Shown: positions 10,260-18,901 of the stretch, in pieces | Layout of the letters: each line of letters starts with the position of its first letter | How positions within the stretch are numbered: the first letter of the stretch is position 1 | Assembly: GCA_028710525.1 (NCBI GenBank) | Contig: JAQTTY010000005.1 | Coordinates: 120,790-184,789 of the forward strand | Direction: 5' to 3' | Source: Gallionella sp. | GTDB taxonomy: Bacteria > Pseudomonadota > Gammaproteobacteria > Burkholderiales > Gallionellaceae | DNA: 64,000 bases | Notes under the pieces: generated by a model | Told to the model about the DNA's origin: nothing | Database searches by the model: none | The model's input: the letters and a program-made list of their open reading frames with translations, nothing else | Made by a program: the position numbers and the translations under genes

Positions 10260-11070
10260 CTTCTTCACTCCGCGCCCAAAACAATCGATCTGGGATGTGT
10301 TGCCCCATGCCAGGACGGAAGCCCGACTTCAAAGTCTGCCATGTGTATTCTTGCGCTTCCATCACCGCCTCAGGCACGTCCACATCTTGCGCCAACAGGG
10401 CAGCGATAGCCGAGGCCAAAGTGCAACCAGAACCATGGTAGATGCCGGGCAGACGCTCCCAACTATCGGCACGCACCACGCCTTTTTCGTTGTACAAAGT
10501 GTTAGTGACTTTAGTAGTCTGTTCATGGGTGCCAGTGATCAGTACGTACTCACAGCCCATCGCCAGAATGCGCTTGGCACACTCTTCCAGCGAGGGATCA
10601 TCGTTTTCATCGTCCTCGTTGATCGCCAAACGACGGGCTTCTATGCTATTCGGGGTGATGATGGTGGTCTGCGGGATAAGCAACTCACGCATCGCGTCCA
10701 ACATGTCGTCATCGGCCAATTCGTCGCCACGACCTGAGGAAAGTACCGGATCCAATACCAGCGGCACATCAGGATAGTCAGCCAACACCTCGGCGATTGC
10801 AGGGATGTTCTCTACACTGCCCAATAAACCAATCTTGAATGCGGCAACTGGGACATCTTCCAACATGGCGCGCGCCTGATCGACCACCCAGTCGGCATCC
10901 ATCGCCAGAACATCATCCACACCACTGGTGTCCTGCACCGTGATCGCAGTGACCACAGAGAGCGGGTGACAGCCCATGCTGGCAATGGTCAGGATATCGG
11001 CCTGAAGACCAGCACCACCACTCGGATCGGTGGCGGCAAAACTCATAACTAAAGGGAAGGATTCGGACAT
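10228..11070 (-). CDS. thiD: Hydroxymethylpyrimidine/phosphomethylpyrimidine kinase
   Basis: ThiD phosphorylates HMP and HMP-P to HMP-PP, the pyrimidine substrate of ThiE. Ribokinase-family signatures: FAATDPSGGAGLQADI at the N-terminus, VVTAITVQDTSG, VPVAAFKIGLLGS, PLVLDPVLSSGRGDEL, and the C-terminal anion hole/catalytic GIYHGSGCTLASAIAALLA. The 280 residues are slightly longer than the roughly 265 usual for the family, with an extra acidic C-terminal tail (ARSEEDEAAETPLVN) that overlaps thiE. A divergent rubredoxin gene starts 48 nt away. Confidence 0.95.
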   Translation of the reverse strand: MSESFPLVMSFAATDPSGGAGLQADILTIASMGCHPLSVVTAITVQDTSGVDDVLAMDADWVVDQARAMLEDVPVAAFKIGLLGSVENIPAIAEVLADYPDVPLVLDPVLSSGRGDELADDDMLDAMRELLIPQTTIITPNSIEARRLAINEDDENDDPSLEECAKRILAMGCEYVLITGTHEQTTKVTNTLYNEKGVVRADSWERLPGIYHGSGCTLASAIAALLAQDVDVPEAVMEAQEYTWQTLKSGFRPGMGQHIPDRLFWARSEEDEAAETPLVN

Positions 11071-11118
11071 AGGAGCAAGAATGTTAAGATGCGCGGCAAA
11101 TTGAACATTTTACCCTAT

Positions 11119-11301
11119 ATGACGACGATTACCGAATACAAAACCTACATGTGCCTGATTTGTGGCTGGATTTATGACGAAGCAGCCGGCGCTCCTGACG
11201 AAGGGTTGAGCCCCGGCACGCGTTGGGAGGATGTGCCCATGAATTGGTCCTGCCCTGAATGTGAGGCCCGCAAAGACGACTTTGAGATGGTGGAGATCTG
11301 A
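11119..11301 (+). CDS. Rubredoxin
   Basis: Small one-iron electron carrier. The two Cys pairs binding Fe are C12-L-I-C15-G and C45-P-E-C48 in a 60-residue protein with the typical body [45 protein letters not shown] (in parts). I use the ATG at 11119 on family length; an ATG at 11089 in the same frame has an AGGAG at 11072-11076 and would give 70 residues, so the start is uncertain. Its stop overlaps the gloA start (TGATG). The electron-transfer partner is unknown. Confidence 0.93.
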   Translation: MTTITEYKTYMCLICGWIYDEAAGAPDEGLSPGTRWEDVPMNWSCPECEARKDDFEMVEI

Positions 11302-11690
11302 TGCGTATCCTACACACCATGTTGCGCGTGACTGACTTGGAAAAGTCTCTCGCCTTTTACAGCGAAGTCTTGGGCATGAAGCTACTGCGCCGCAAGGATT
11401 ACCCCGAAGGAAGGTTCACACTGGCATTTATCGGCTATGGGGCTGAGTCTGACACTGCGGTCATAGAGCTGACGCATAACTGGGATGTCAGTGCATATCA
11501 ATTAGGTGACGCCTACGGTCACATCGCCATCGAGGTTCCCGATGCTTATGCAGCTTGCACCAGCATTAAACAGCGCGGCGGCAAGATCACTCGTGAAGCG
11601 GGGCCGATGAAACATGGCGATACCGTGATTGCCTTTGCAGAAGATCCTGACGGCTACAAGATCGAGTTGATACAGAAGAAAACTGTCTAA
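11301..11690 (+). CDS. gloA: Lactoylglutathione lyase (glyoxalase I)
   Basis: Isomerises the hemithioacetal of methylglyoxal and glutathione to S-lactoylglutathione. The 129-residue vicinal-oxygen-chelate protein has the expected metal ligands: His5 ([10 protein letters not shown]), Glu in VIELTHNWD, His in AYGHIAIEV and Glu in KIELIQKK. Length and the NWDV...[11 protein letters not shown] block match the Ni-type proteobacterial GlxI. It is translationally coupled to rubredoxin and converges with rsmA. Its cofactor glutathione depends on gshA, also in this window. Confidence 0.96.
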   Translation: MRILHTMLRVTDLEKSLAFYSEVLGMKLLRRKDYPEGRFTLAFIGYGAESDTAVIELTHNWDVSAYQLGDAYGHIAIEVPDAYAACTSIKQRGGKITREAGPMKHGDTVIAFAEDPDGYKIELIQKKTV

Positions 11691-11708
11691 AGCCCTTCCG
11701 TACGAGCA

Positions 11709-12500
11709 TCAGTTTTTGGGCAGAGCCCCACAATAATTCGCCACACGAATGAAATCGTCGACGCTGAGATTCTCGGCGCGGAGTTGCGGATCGATAGACA
11801 ACGCCGCGAAATCGTTCTCCTGCAGGTAACTACGCAAGGTGTTGCGCAAAGTTTTGCGGCGTTGCCCAAAGGCCGTTGCGACGACTGCAGAAAATAGCTT
11901 TTCGTCTTGCACCAAAATCTGTTCTAGCGGCAAAGGAATCATACGTACGATGGCGGAATCTACCTTAGGTGCGGGACGGAAAGATTCCGGCGGCACATCC
12001 AGCAACTTCTCCATCACAAAACGATATTGCAACATCACCGACAGCCTGCCATAAGCCGGTGTTGAGTGATCCGCAACCATGCGCTCCACGACCTCGTTTT
12101 GCAACATGAAGTGCATATCTGTAATGCGTTCCGCAAAAGCAGCGAAGTGAAACAACAGAGGCGTGGAGATGTTGTAAGGCAGATTACCTACGATACGCAA
12201 CGGTGCACCCAAGGTGGAGAAATCGAACTCCAGCGCATCGCCCGCATGCACCACCAACTTGGTTTTCTCTTGGTCTTGCGGATAGTCGTTATGCAAGCGC
12301 GCGATGATGTCTCTATCTATCTCCACCACATGCAATCTATCCAACTGTTTGAGCAATGGCCGCGTCAATGCGCCTAGCCCCGGACCGATCTCCACCATAT
12401 TGTCTGCCGCAACAGGACGTATGCAAGACACGATGTCAGCGATGATGTTTTGGTCGACCAAAAAATTCTGGCCAAAATGCTTTTTGGCTTTGTGATTCAT
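11709..12500 (-). CDS. rsmA: 16S rRNA (adenine1518-N6/adenine1519-N6)-dimethyltransferase
   Basis: RsmA (KsgA) dimethylates A1518 and A1519 of 16S rRNA as a late 30S checkpoint. Motifs: HFGQNFLVD at the N-terminus, SAM-binding [11 protein letters not shown], acidic VEIDRDI, and the catalytic NLPYNIS (NLPY). The ATG at 12500 is preceded by GGAG at 8 nt and gives 263 residues. About 80 nt upstream there is a second ATG followed by almost the same codons (MSHKAKKMF versus MNHKAKKHF), see findings. It is the last gene of the lptD-surA-pdxA-rsmA cluster, the common order in proteobacteria. Confidence 0.96.
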   Translation of the reverse strand: MNHKAKKHFGQNFLVDQNIIADIVSCIRPVAADNMVEIGPGLGALTRPLLKQLDRLHVVEIDRDIIARLHNDYPQDQEKTKLVVHAGDALEFDFSTLGAPLRIVGNLPYNISTPLLFHFAAFAERITDMHFMLQNEVVERMVADHSTPAYGRLSVMLQYRFVMEKLLDVPPESFRPAPKVDSAIVRMIPLPLEQILVQDEKLFSAVVATAFGQRRKTLRNTLRSYLQENDFAALSIDPQLRAENLSVDDFIRVANYCGALPKN

Positions 12501-12592
12501 TTTCGATTCTCCAAAAAGCATTTCAGAGTAGGCTCATGCGCGCAGCGCGTGATGCCGGAACTAAACATCTTTTTGGCTTTATGGCTCATGGC
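12501..12592 (-). repeat. Vestigial duplicate of the rsmA 5' end between pdxA and rsmA
   Basis: On the minus strand, from 12590 downward, a sequence encodes MSHKAKKMF and then runs 30 codons to a stop inside the true rsmA start region; the real rsmA begins [11 protein letters not shown] at 12500. The shared core CATAAAGCCAAAAAG/CACAAAGCCAAAAAG (14 of 15 identical) shows a local duplication. The upstream ATG overlaps the pdxA stop (12579), as an ancestral coupled rsmA start would. It is best read as a displaced former start followed by a short insertion. Confidence 0.5.
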
Positions 12593-13601
12593 GATCCGTT
12601 TGTAATCTGCGTGGCGCTTGCACTTCATGTCGGGACATTTCCACTGCAAGCTTGATTGCTTCCAACAGGCTGCCGCTATCAGCCTTGCCGGTACCAGCAA
12701 GATCAAGTGCTGTGCCATGGTCGACTGAGGTGCGGATAATAGGCATACCCAAGGTGACGTTCACGCCCTGACCAAAACTGGCGTGCTTGAGCACTGGCAA
12801 ACCTTGATCGTGGAACATACTCAACACCGCATCGCATTGCGCCAACTTGTGCGGCGTGAATAACGTATCCGCGGGTAACGGCGCGCTGACATCCATGCCT
12901 GCGGCGCGCAGCTTATCCAGCACCGGTATCATCACATCCAGTTCTTCGCGACCTAAGTAGCCCCCTTCACCCGCATGCGGATTGAGTCCGGCAACCAAGA
13001 TGCGCGGTCGAGCGATGCCGAAACGGCGTTGTAGATCACGCTGCAAAATGCACAGCACTTGCTCCAATAGTGGAGCAGTGATGGCATCGGCGACTTCACG
13101 CAAGGGCAGATGCGTGGTCGCTAGGGCGACGCGCATTCCTCCGCCTACCAGCATCATCACCACCAGCTGCGTATCCGTCTCTTCTGCCAGAAATTCTGTA
13201 TGTCCGGTGAAAGCGATGCCCGCATCATTGATGATGCCCTTGTGCACAGGGGCGGTGACCATGGCAGAGAACTCGCCGAGCAAACAGCCTTGTAATGCGC
13301 GACTCAAGATCTGCAACACATAAGCACTGTTCGCAACATTGAGCATGCCGGTCGCAACGGGGGTTGCAACTGGAACATGCAACACCGTAAGTGTATCGGA
13401 GAGCGCTAGTACTGACTCTCCCAACACATAGTCACGCACCTGTAATTTCAAACCCAGTTGTGCGGCGCGTTGCTGGAGTAGATATTTGTCAGCGATGAAA
13501 ACCATTGCAGGTTGATCGTGCCGCGCTGCCATCTGCACGCACAGATCTGGGCCTATACCAGCAGGTTCACCACTGGTGATCACTAAAGGACGTATGTGCA
13601 C
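12579..13601 (-). CDS. pdxA: 4-hydroxythreonine-4-phosphate dehydrogenase
   Basis: PdxA oxidises 4-phosphohydroxy-L-threonine in the DXP-dependent pyridoxal phosphate pathway. The 340-residue protein shows the N-terminal TSGEPAGIGPDL, and the three metal-His regions TGHTEFLAE, GLNPHAGEGGYLG and SMFHDQGLPVLKH. Start is a GTG at 13601 (MHIRPLVITSGEPAG); no better in-frame ATG is near the conserved N-terminus. It begins 3 nt after the surA stop, so the two are almost certainly coupled. Confidence 0.95.
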   Translation of the reverse strand: MHIRPLVITSGEPAGIGPDLCVQMAARHDQPAMVFIADKYLLQQRAAQLGLKLQVRDYVLGESVLALSDTLTVLHVPVATPVATGMLNVANSAYVLQILSRALQGCLLGEFSAMVTAPVHKGIINDAGIAFTGHTEFLAEETDTQLVVMMLVGGGMRVALATTHLPLREVADAITAPLLEQVLCILQRDLQRRFGIARPRILVAGLNPHAGEGGYLGREELDVMIPVLDKLRAAGMDVSAPLPADTLFTPHKLAQCDAVLSMFHDQGLPVLKHASFGQGVNVTLGMPIIRTSVDHGTALDLAGTGKADSGSLLEAIKLAVEMSRHEVQAPRRLQTDRHEP

Positions 13602-13604
13602 AAC

Positions 13605-14936
13605 TTAACCCTGTGTGCCGTTGTGATACTCGATGAAGGCGCGATCGCGTAGCTGGCGCAACCAATCTTGATACAACTCATCTGACTTGAAGGTCCCAAT
13701 CGCACTGCGTGCCTGCTGACGTTTTTGCTGCTCACTGACGTCCGTGTCGCGACGCTCAAGCACCTGTATCAGATGCCAGCCGAACTGAGTCTGAGCAAGG
13801 CCGATCTGATTAGGTTTCAATTTATTCATTGCCTCCTCAAAGCCACCCACTGTCTGTCCTGGTGACAGCCAATCCAAGTCACCGCCCTGTTGCGCACTGC
13901 CATCCTCAGAATAGCGTTTGGCCTGCTCGGCGAAATCTGCACCCGCCTCTATCCTTTGTTTAATTTCCATGATGCGTTTTTTGGCATCTGCCTCAGGCAC
14001 GATCTCACTGGTTTTGATTAGGATGTGGCGCGCATGCGTCTGGGTGATCACCACAGGCGCGTTGGCACTGCGCTTCGCAATCAACTTCAGGATGTGAAAA
14101 CCACTGGTACTACGCATCACCTCGGTGTTCTCTCCGGGCTTTAGCTTATTCAATATCTCCATAAAAGCGGGTGGCAAACGGTCCGCAGCACGCCAGCCCA
14201 AATCACCACCCTTCAATGCGTCTTTAGCATCTGAAGTCCCTGCAGCAACTTGGGCAAAATCCGCACCACCCTGCAACTGCTTGTAAGCAAGATCGGCGCG
14301 CTCCAGACTCGCCTTGATCTTGTCTGCGCTAGCCTGCTCTGGGACGACTACTAGGATATGCGCCAGATGGAACTCTTCCTTGTTATTGCCGATCTTGGCC
14401 TGATTGGCCAGATAAGCATCGACCTCTCCATCGCTGATGGTCAACTTGCTCTCGATCTCGCGCTCACGCACGCGGGTGAAGATCATCTCATTGCGGATCT
14501 CTTCACGATACTGTTCGAAATTGATGCCGTCCTTGCTCAAACGCGCACGAAATTCTGTCAGGCTGGCAAATTTGTTTTGCTCTGCGATACGGCTCAGCGC
14601 CGCATCCAACTGACTGTCATCGACGCGGATACCGGACTCGGCCGCGAACTGTAGCTGTAGCATGTCGCTGATCATGCGCTCCAACATCTGCTTCTCCAGC
14701 ACATCATGTGCGGGTAAAGGGGTGCCCTGTGCCTTGAGCTGAGCTTCCGTCGCGCGCAACTTATCGCTCAATTCGTTCTGTGTAATGACATCGTTGTTCA
14801 CCACGACAGCGACTGCATCGATGGGCTTACCTTGACGGACAGGACTGGCTTCGACTTGCGCTTCAGCATGAACGGCGACTGGTACAACTAAACAAAACAG
14901 AGCCGACAGGCACAATTTGGAAAGATTAATCTTCAT
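13605..14936 (-). CDS. surA: Periplasmic chaperone and peptidyl-prolyl isomerase SurA
   Basis: SurA escorts outer-membrane beta-barrel proteins, including LptD encoded just upstream, through the periplasm. The 443-residue precursor has a Sec signal peptide (LCLSALFCLVVPVAVHAEA), a SurA N-terminal chaperone domain (about 38-185, DAVAVVVNNDVITQNEL), two parvulin domains (about 185-290, EFHLAHILVVVP...FMEILNKLKPGE; about 300-400, ARHILIKTSEIV...GGDLDWLSPGQTVGGFEEAMNKLKP) and a short C-terminal helix. Domain order and length match E. coli SurA. Confidence 0.96.
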   Translation of the reverse strand: MKINLSKLCLSALFCLVVPVAVHAEAQVEASPVRQGKPIDAVAVVVNNDVITQNELSDKLRATEAQLKAQGTPLPAHDVLEKQMLERMISDMLQLQFAAESGIRVDDSQLDAALSRIAEQNKFASLTEFRARLSKDGINFEQYREEIRNEMIFTRVREREIESKLTISDGEVDAYLANQAKIGNNKEEFHLAHILVVVPEQASADKIKASLERADLAYKQLQGGADFAQVAAGTSDAKDALKGGDLGWRAADRLPPAFMEILNKLKPGENTEVMRSTSGFHILKLIAKRSANAPVVITQTHARHILIKTSEIVPEADAKKRIMEIKQRIEAGADFAEQAKRYSEDGSAQQGGDLDWLSPGQTVGGFEEAMNKLKPNQIGLAQTQFGWHLIQVLERRDTDVSEQQKRQQARSAIGTFKSDELYQDWLRQLRDRAFIEYHNGTQG

Positions 14937-14951
14937 CTTCTTCTCTCAGAA

Positions 14952-17138
14952 TCAGGGGGTGGGTTGCGCGGATAATTGCGCGGAATTGCTAGTCATCTTG
15001 GTGTATCCGGGCACGTTCTGCTTCAACAGAGTCAGAGGATCAGAGCCTACTTGCATCAATCCGTTCAACTCCAGTTGCACGAAGAACCCAGTGTTACTTT
15101 GCAGCGTCGAGGTGGTGTAGTGCTGAGCGATGAACCGTAGCGTCCAGCAACTCTGATTATACTCAAGCCCCGCAATCGAATCCAAAATGCGTTTATCTTG
15201 GAAGGAATAGTTCATGCGCGCCACCATTCCCCAGCGACTCGAAAAGGGCCATTGTCCGGACAGATCGGCTTGACGCACTGTGTTGCGTTGAAAGCGATAA
15301 CCAAAGTTAAAAGTCTTGCCAGGTTCAGGTTTGTAATGAGCGATCCAACCATAGCGCTGAGTCTTGGATTGATTAGGATCAAAATCCGTCTCGCTGTCCA
15401 ACGACATGGTCTTGCTCAATCTACCCCCTACCGCCAACAGGATGTCGGACTTAGATGAGCTGCCCGCTGGGGTCAGTAGATTGACTTGCGGCGAAATAAA
15501 GCTGAAACGTTCACCAAGAGTAACCTTGAAGCGCTCTTCACCTTGATCGCTCGTTAGCACGCGTGAAGTCGTTGCCAATGTCACCTGATTTGCGTCACCG
15601 ACACGGTCGTTGCCGAAGAAGCGATTCTCAGTGAACATCTGCGTAAAACTGAAGTCCGCCTGCGCCGTATCGAAGTTGGGCAAGTTGTTCTGATTGCGAT
15701 AGGGCACATAGACATAGTAAGCACGAGGCTCCAAGGTCTGCAGATAGCTACCACCAAAATATTCCGTATCACGCTCGAAGGATAGTCCGCTGTCCAAGCT
15801 GAATAGAGGCAAAGTACGCGTTGCATTTGGTATGGCTGCCAGATTGTTTGCTCCCATGTTGTAGTGGGTGCTGTGCAGGGCGACCTTGGGCGTGACATAG
15901 AACCCAGGCTCATTCACCAGCGCGTAACTGGCACTGGGGTTCAGTACTAGTCGCTTGCCGTTGAGTAAAGTCGGATGGCTGAATTCCACGTACTCCCCAC
16001 CCATAGCGAGGCTCGCATCTCCCAATACTCGGGCCGCACTAGTCGTGATTTGCGGCATGCGCGCATAGGGGGCAACTATGGGTGCAACAGGATCTTGAAG
16101 AGTCTGATAACGTTGCACTCGTACGGTGCTATTCCAGCCACTCTGATTAAGGTTGAAACCACCTTCTTGTAACAAGTTAACTTGCGAGGAGCTATTCACT
16201 GCTGTGCCAAGGTCGCGGAAATAGGCATCGTCGGTGACACGATTGAAATTGGTGAAACCTGAGAACCCGCCCCAAAGGTTCTGCGCATGTCGCACCGAGA
16301 GGTGAGAGCGGTTACGCTTGGTGAGTTGGTCGTTGGGCAACACATCCCCGTGTATCTCGCCGTTGTATGACTCCCCCAGATATCTAAATTCATTGTTCAG
16401 CTGCACGCCGCGCTTAAGCATAAAGCGCGGTGCGATGGTGGCATCCAAGGACGGGGCGATATTCCAATAATACGGGATGGTCAGATCCATACCGCCCTTA
16501 CTGGTACTACCATAGGTCGGCGATAGGAAGCCAGATTTGCGGTGATCGTTAAGCGGGAAATTCATCCACGGGGTGTACAGAAAGGGCACGCCTTTGAACT
16601 CAACTGAGGTGCCATGAGCCGTCCCTACGGCATCGGCGCGATCTATCTCCAAGCGGTCCATATTCAGCTGCCAATCATTGTTGCCCGCCGGACAAGTAGT
16701 GTAAGTGGCGTCTTGAAGCTGGTAATGCTGTTTGTCCATGATATCCATGGTGTAAGCCGCAGCACGACCGTTGTTCTCTTGGAAATGGAATTGTGGCTGA
16801 TCGACTTTGCCCTGCCCTGTGCCCAGATTCATTTGCAGGTGCGGCCCGCTGATTCTGTCATTTTGTTGCTCTAGGATCACATCGCCCTGCGCATCCACGT
16901 CGCGATTGGAGGGTGTGTAAAGTATCCTGTCGGCCCGTATGGACTTGCCATCCTGACGCAGGGTCGCGTCTCCCTTTGCTTCCAATTGGCGATTCTTTTG
17001 TCCGACCAAACTGTCGGCCTCGAGCACCACCTCGGTCTCATCGGAGGTAGGCAAAGGTTCGGCAGCCGCCACGTGACTCGCAGACATGAGCAAGCCGGAC
17101 ACTGTGAAGATGATCAAGGGATGGAGATGAAACCGCAT
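14952..17138 (-). CDS. lptD: LPS-assembly protein LptD
   Basis: Outer-membrane beta-barrel that, plugged by LptE, inserts lipopolysaccharide into the outer leaflet. The 728-residue precursor has a Sec signal (LIIFTVSGLLMSASHVAAAEP), a periplasmic LptA/OstA-like beta-jellyroll (about 40-160, VVLEADSLVGQKNRQLEAKGD, GDVILEQQNDRISG) and a long C-terminal barrel with alternating aromatic beta-strands ending before ALTLLKQNVPGYTK-type sequence. I use the ATG at 17138; a TTG at 17150 is also in frame. Two Cys in the N-terminal part (YTTCPAGNND) and one near the end (NQSCWTLRF) could form the disulfide required in LptD. Confidence 0.95.
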   Translation of the reverse strand: MRFHLHPLIIFTVSGLLMSASHVAAAEPLPTSDETEVVLEADSLVGQKNRQLEAKGDATLRQDGKSIRADRILYTPSNRDVDAQGDVILEQQNDRISGPHLQMNLGTGQGKVDQPQFHFQENNGRAAAYTMDIMDKQHYQLQDATYTTCPAGNNDWQLNMDRLEIDRADAVGTAHGTSVEFKGVPFLYTPWMNFPLNDHRKSGFLSPTYGSTSKGGMDLTIPYYWNIAPSLDATIAPRFMLKRGVQLNNEFRYLGESYNGEIHGDVLPNDQLTKRNRSHLSVRHAQNLWGGFSGFTNFNRVTDDAYFRDLGTAVNSSSQVNLLQEGGFNLNQSGWNSTVRVQRYQTLQDPVAPIVAPYARMPQITTSAARVLGDASLAMGGEYVEFSHPTLLNGKRLVLNPSASYALVNEPGFYVTPKVALHSTHYNMGANNLAAIPNATRTLPLFSLDSGLSFERDTEYFGGSYLQTLEPRAYYVYVPYRNQNNLPNFDTAQADFSFTQMFTENRFFGNDRVGDANQVTLATTSRVLTSDQGEERFKVTLGERFSFISPQVNLLTPAGSSSKSDILLAVGGRLSKTMSLDSETDFDPNQSKTQRYGWIAHYKPEPGKTFNFGYRFQRNTVRQADLSGQWPFSSRWGMVARMNYSFQDKRILDSIAGLEYNQSCWTLRFIAQHYTTSTLQSNTGFFVQLELNGLMQVGSDPLTLLKQNVPGYTKMTSNSAQLSAQPTP

Positions 17139-17159
17139 AACGCGCAGCAAATAGTAAGG

Positions 17160-17183
17160 TGGTAAACTTTCGCAAGTTTACCA
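17160..17183. promoter_or_regulatory. 24-bp perfect inverted repeat between divergent lptD and amgK
   Basis: TGGTAAACTT (17160-17169), loop TCGC, AAGTTTACCA (17174-17183): a perfect 10-bp inverted repeat in the 69-nt spacer between lptD and amgK. There is no T-run after it in either direction, so a terminator is unlikely. It could be an operator for a dimeric repressor serving both genes or a 5'-UTR hairpin. The repeat is seen; its role is inferred. Confidence 0.4.
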
Positions 17184-17207
17184 TCAAGCACTCACTAGAG
17201 CCCTACT

Positions 17208-18209
17208 ATGCAACGTCTGCAACAACTCGATATCTGGCTACAACAGCAATTCAACGGCTCAAGCTATACCCTCGCACCAGCCTCGGCCGACGCCAGTTTC
17301 CGGCGCTACTTCCGCGTCACACTGAGTGATGGCGAGACCCGCATCGTCATGGATGCGCCCCCACAACATGAAGACTGCAAGCCTTTCCTGCATGTCGGCA
17401 AGCTGTTCGAACAGGCTGGCAGCCACGTCCCGCATGTCTATGCACAAGACCTAGAACAGGGGTTTTTACTGCTGTCCGACCTCGGGGATACCACTTATTT
17501 GCAGGCGCTTACACCTGACAACGCCGCCACGCTATACGGCGCCGCAACCGATGCACTACTCAAGATACAACTTGCCTCGCGTACCGGTGAACTACCCCCT
17601 TATGACGAGGCACTGCTACGCCGCGAACTGCAATTATTTCCAGACTGGTATATCGCCAAGTATCTAGGTGTAACACTTAGCGACAAGCAAATGCTCAAAC
17701 TCGAAGAGGTGTTCCAACGCATCCTCGCCAACAATTTGGCCCAACCCTGCGTCTATGTGCACCGCGATTTCCACTCGCGCAATCTGATGCTGAGCACCCC
17801 CAATCCAGGCGTATTGGATTTTCAAGATGCGGTATACGGCCCTATCACCTACGACCTCGCTTCCTTATTCAAAGACGCCTATATCCAATGGGAAGAACCT
17901 GAGGTGATGGACTGGCTGATACGCTACTGGGAGAAGGCGCGCAAAGCAGGTCTGCCAGTACGCGCTGACTTCGGCGAGTTCTACCGTGACTACGAGATGA
18001 TGGGCGTGCAACGCCATATCAAGGTGTTAGGTATCTTCGCGCGCCTTTACCATCGCGACGGAAAGGACGGCTACCTTAAAGACATGCCATTGGTGATGGA
18101 CTATCTGCACCGCGCCGCGGCTCGCTACATCGACCTTAAGCCACTGCTGAACATCTTAGATGAACTAGCAATGGATGCAGCCGCCAAAGCGCAGGACACC
18201 CCAACTTGA
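17208..18209 (+). CDS. amgK: N-acetylmuramate/N-acetylglucosamine 1-kinase AmgK
   Basis: AmgK phosphorylates recycled MurNAc at the anomeric carbon, the first step of the MurNAc-to-UDP-MurNAc bypass described in Pseudomonas, which avoids de novo (fosfomycin-sensitive) synthesis. The 333-residue aminoglycoside-phosphotransferase-fold protein has the Brenner motif VHRDFHSRNLM with catalytic D187 and the metal-binding LDFQDAVYGP. It is divergent from lptD and overlaps murU, the same arrangement known from Pseudomonas putida, which strongly supports the specific name over a generic phosphotransferase. Confidence 0.88.
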   Translation: MQRLQQLDIWLQQQFNGSSYTLAPASADASFRRYFRVTLSDGETRIVMDAPPQHEDCKPFLHVGKLFEQAGSHVPHVYAQDLEQGFLLLSDLGDTTYLQALTPDNAATLYGAATDALLKIQLASRTGELPPYDEALLRRELQLFPDWYIAKYLGVTLSDKQMLKLEEVFQRILANNLAQPCVYVHRDFHSRNLMLSTPNPGVLDFQDAVYGPITYDLASLFKDAYIQWEEPEVMDWLIRYWEKARKAGLPVRADFGEFYRDYEMMGVQRHIKVLGIFARLYHRDGKDGYLKDMPLVMDYLHRAAARYIDLKPLLNILDELAMDAAAKAQDTPT

Positions 18210-18901
18210 AAGCCATGATACTTGCTGCGGGACGTGGTGAGCGCATGCGCCCACTCACCGACCACACCCCCAAACCCCTGCTACAAGCGGGCGGCAAGCC
18301 ACTGATCGTGTGGCATATCGAACGACTGGTACGTGCCGGCATCACTGAACTGGTTATCAACCATGCGCATCTAGGCGCGCAGTTGGAAACCGCATTGGGT
18401 GACGGCCGCCGCTTCGGTGCACACATAGTTTACTCGGCAGAAGGTACTGCGCTGGAAACCGCCGGCGGCATCGCCTATGCCATGCCTTTACTGGGAGACG
18501 AGGTGTTCGCAGTGGTCAATGGTGATGTCTATTGCGATTACGATTTTGCTCAACTCCCTACTCTCGCCGCACAGATGCGCGAAGATATGGCGCACTTGGT
18601 GATGGTAAGCAATCCGACACACCACCCCAAGGGCGACTTCGTCCTACAGGATAAACGCATCATCGCTCATACTGCTTCCTCCACAATGCTGACCTTTTCC
18701 GGCATAGGTTTGTATAAGCCCGAGCTATTCAAAGACATCCAGCATGGCAGCAAAGCACCCCTCGCACCGCTGCTGCGTGAGCAGATTGCGCTAGGCAAGG
18801 TAGGCGGCACACATCATCGCGGCACTTGGGTGGATGTCGGTACACCGCAACGCCTGAGCGAACTTGATGCACAATTGCGCCATGAGCACATCCAGTCCTG
18901 A
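18206..18901 (+). CDS. murU: N-acetylmuramate alpha-1-phosphate uridylyltransferase MurU
   Basis: MurU makes UDP-MurNAc from MurNAc-1-phosphate after AmgK. The 231-residue sugar-nucleotidyltransferase opens with the signature LAAGRGERMRPLTDHTPKPLL, has the VVNGDVYCDYDF metal-binding Asp (NGD) and ends GTHHRGTWVDVGTPQRL. The TTG at 18206 overlaps the amgK stop (TTGA); an ATG three codons later (18215) is an alternative, but MKAMILAAGRGERM is the usual family start. Context with amgK decides the name. Confidence 0.88.
   Translation: MKAMILAAGRGERMRPLTDHTPKPLLQAGGKPLIVWHIERLVRAGITELVINHAHLGAQLETALGDGRRFGAHIVYSAEGTALETAGGIAYAMPLLGDEVFAVVNGDVYCDYDFAQLPTLAAQMREDMAHLVMVSNPTHHPKGDFVLQDKRIIAHTASSTMLTFSGIGLYKPELFKDIQHGSKAPLAPLLREQIALGKVGGTHHRGTWVDVGTPQRLSELDAQLRHEHIQS

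Noticed and set aside
11071..11118. Possible TPP riboswitch ahead of thiD.
   Set aside because: Only 48 nt are available and no TPP aptamer motif (CUGAGA, ACCUGA) is present.
12497..12718. A 73-codon frame upstream of rsmA as an independent gene.
   Set aside because: Most of it overlaps pdxA in another frame; only the MSHKAKK part is meaningful, as a duplicated rsmA start.
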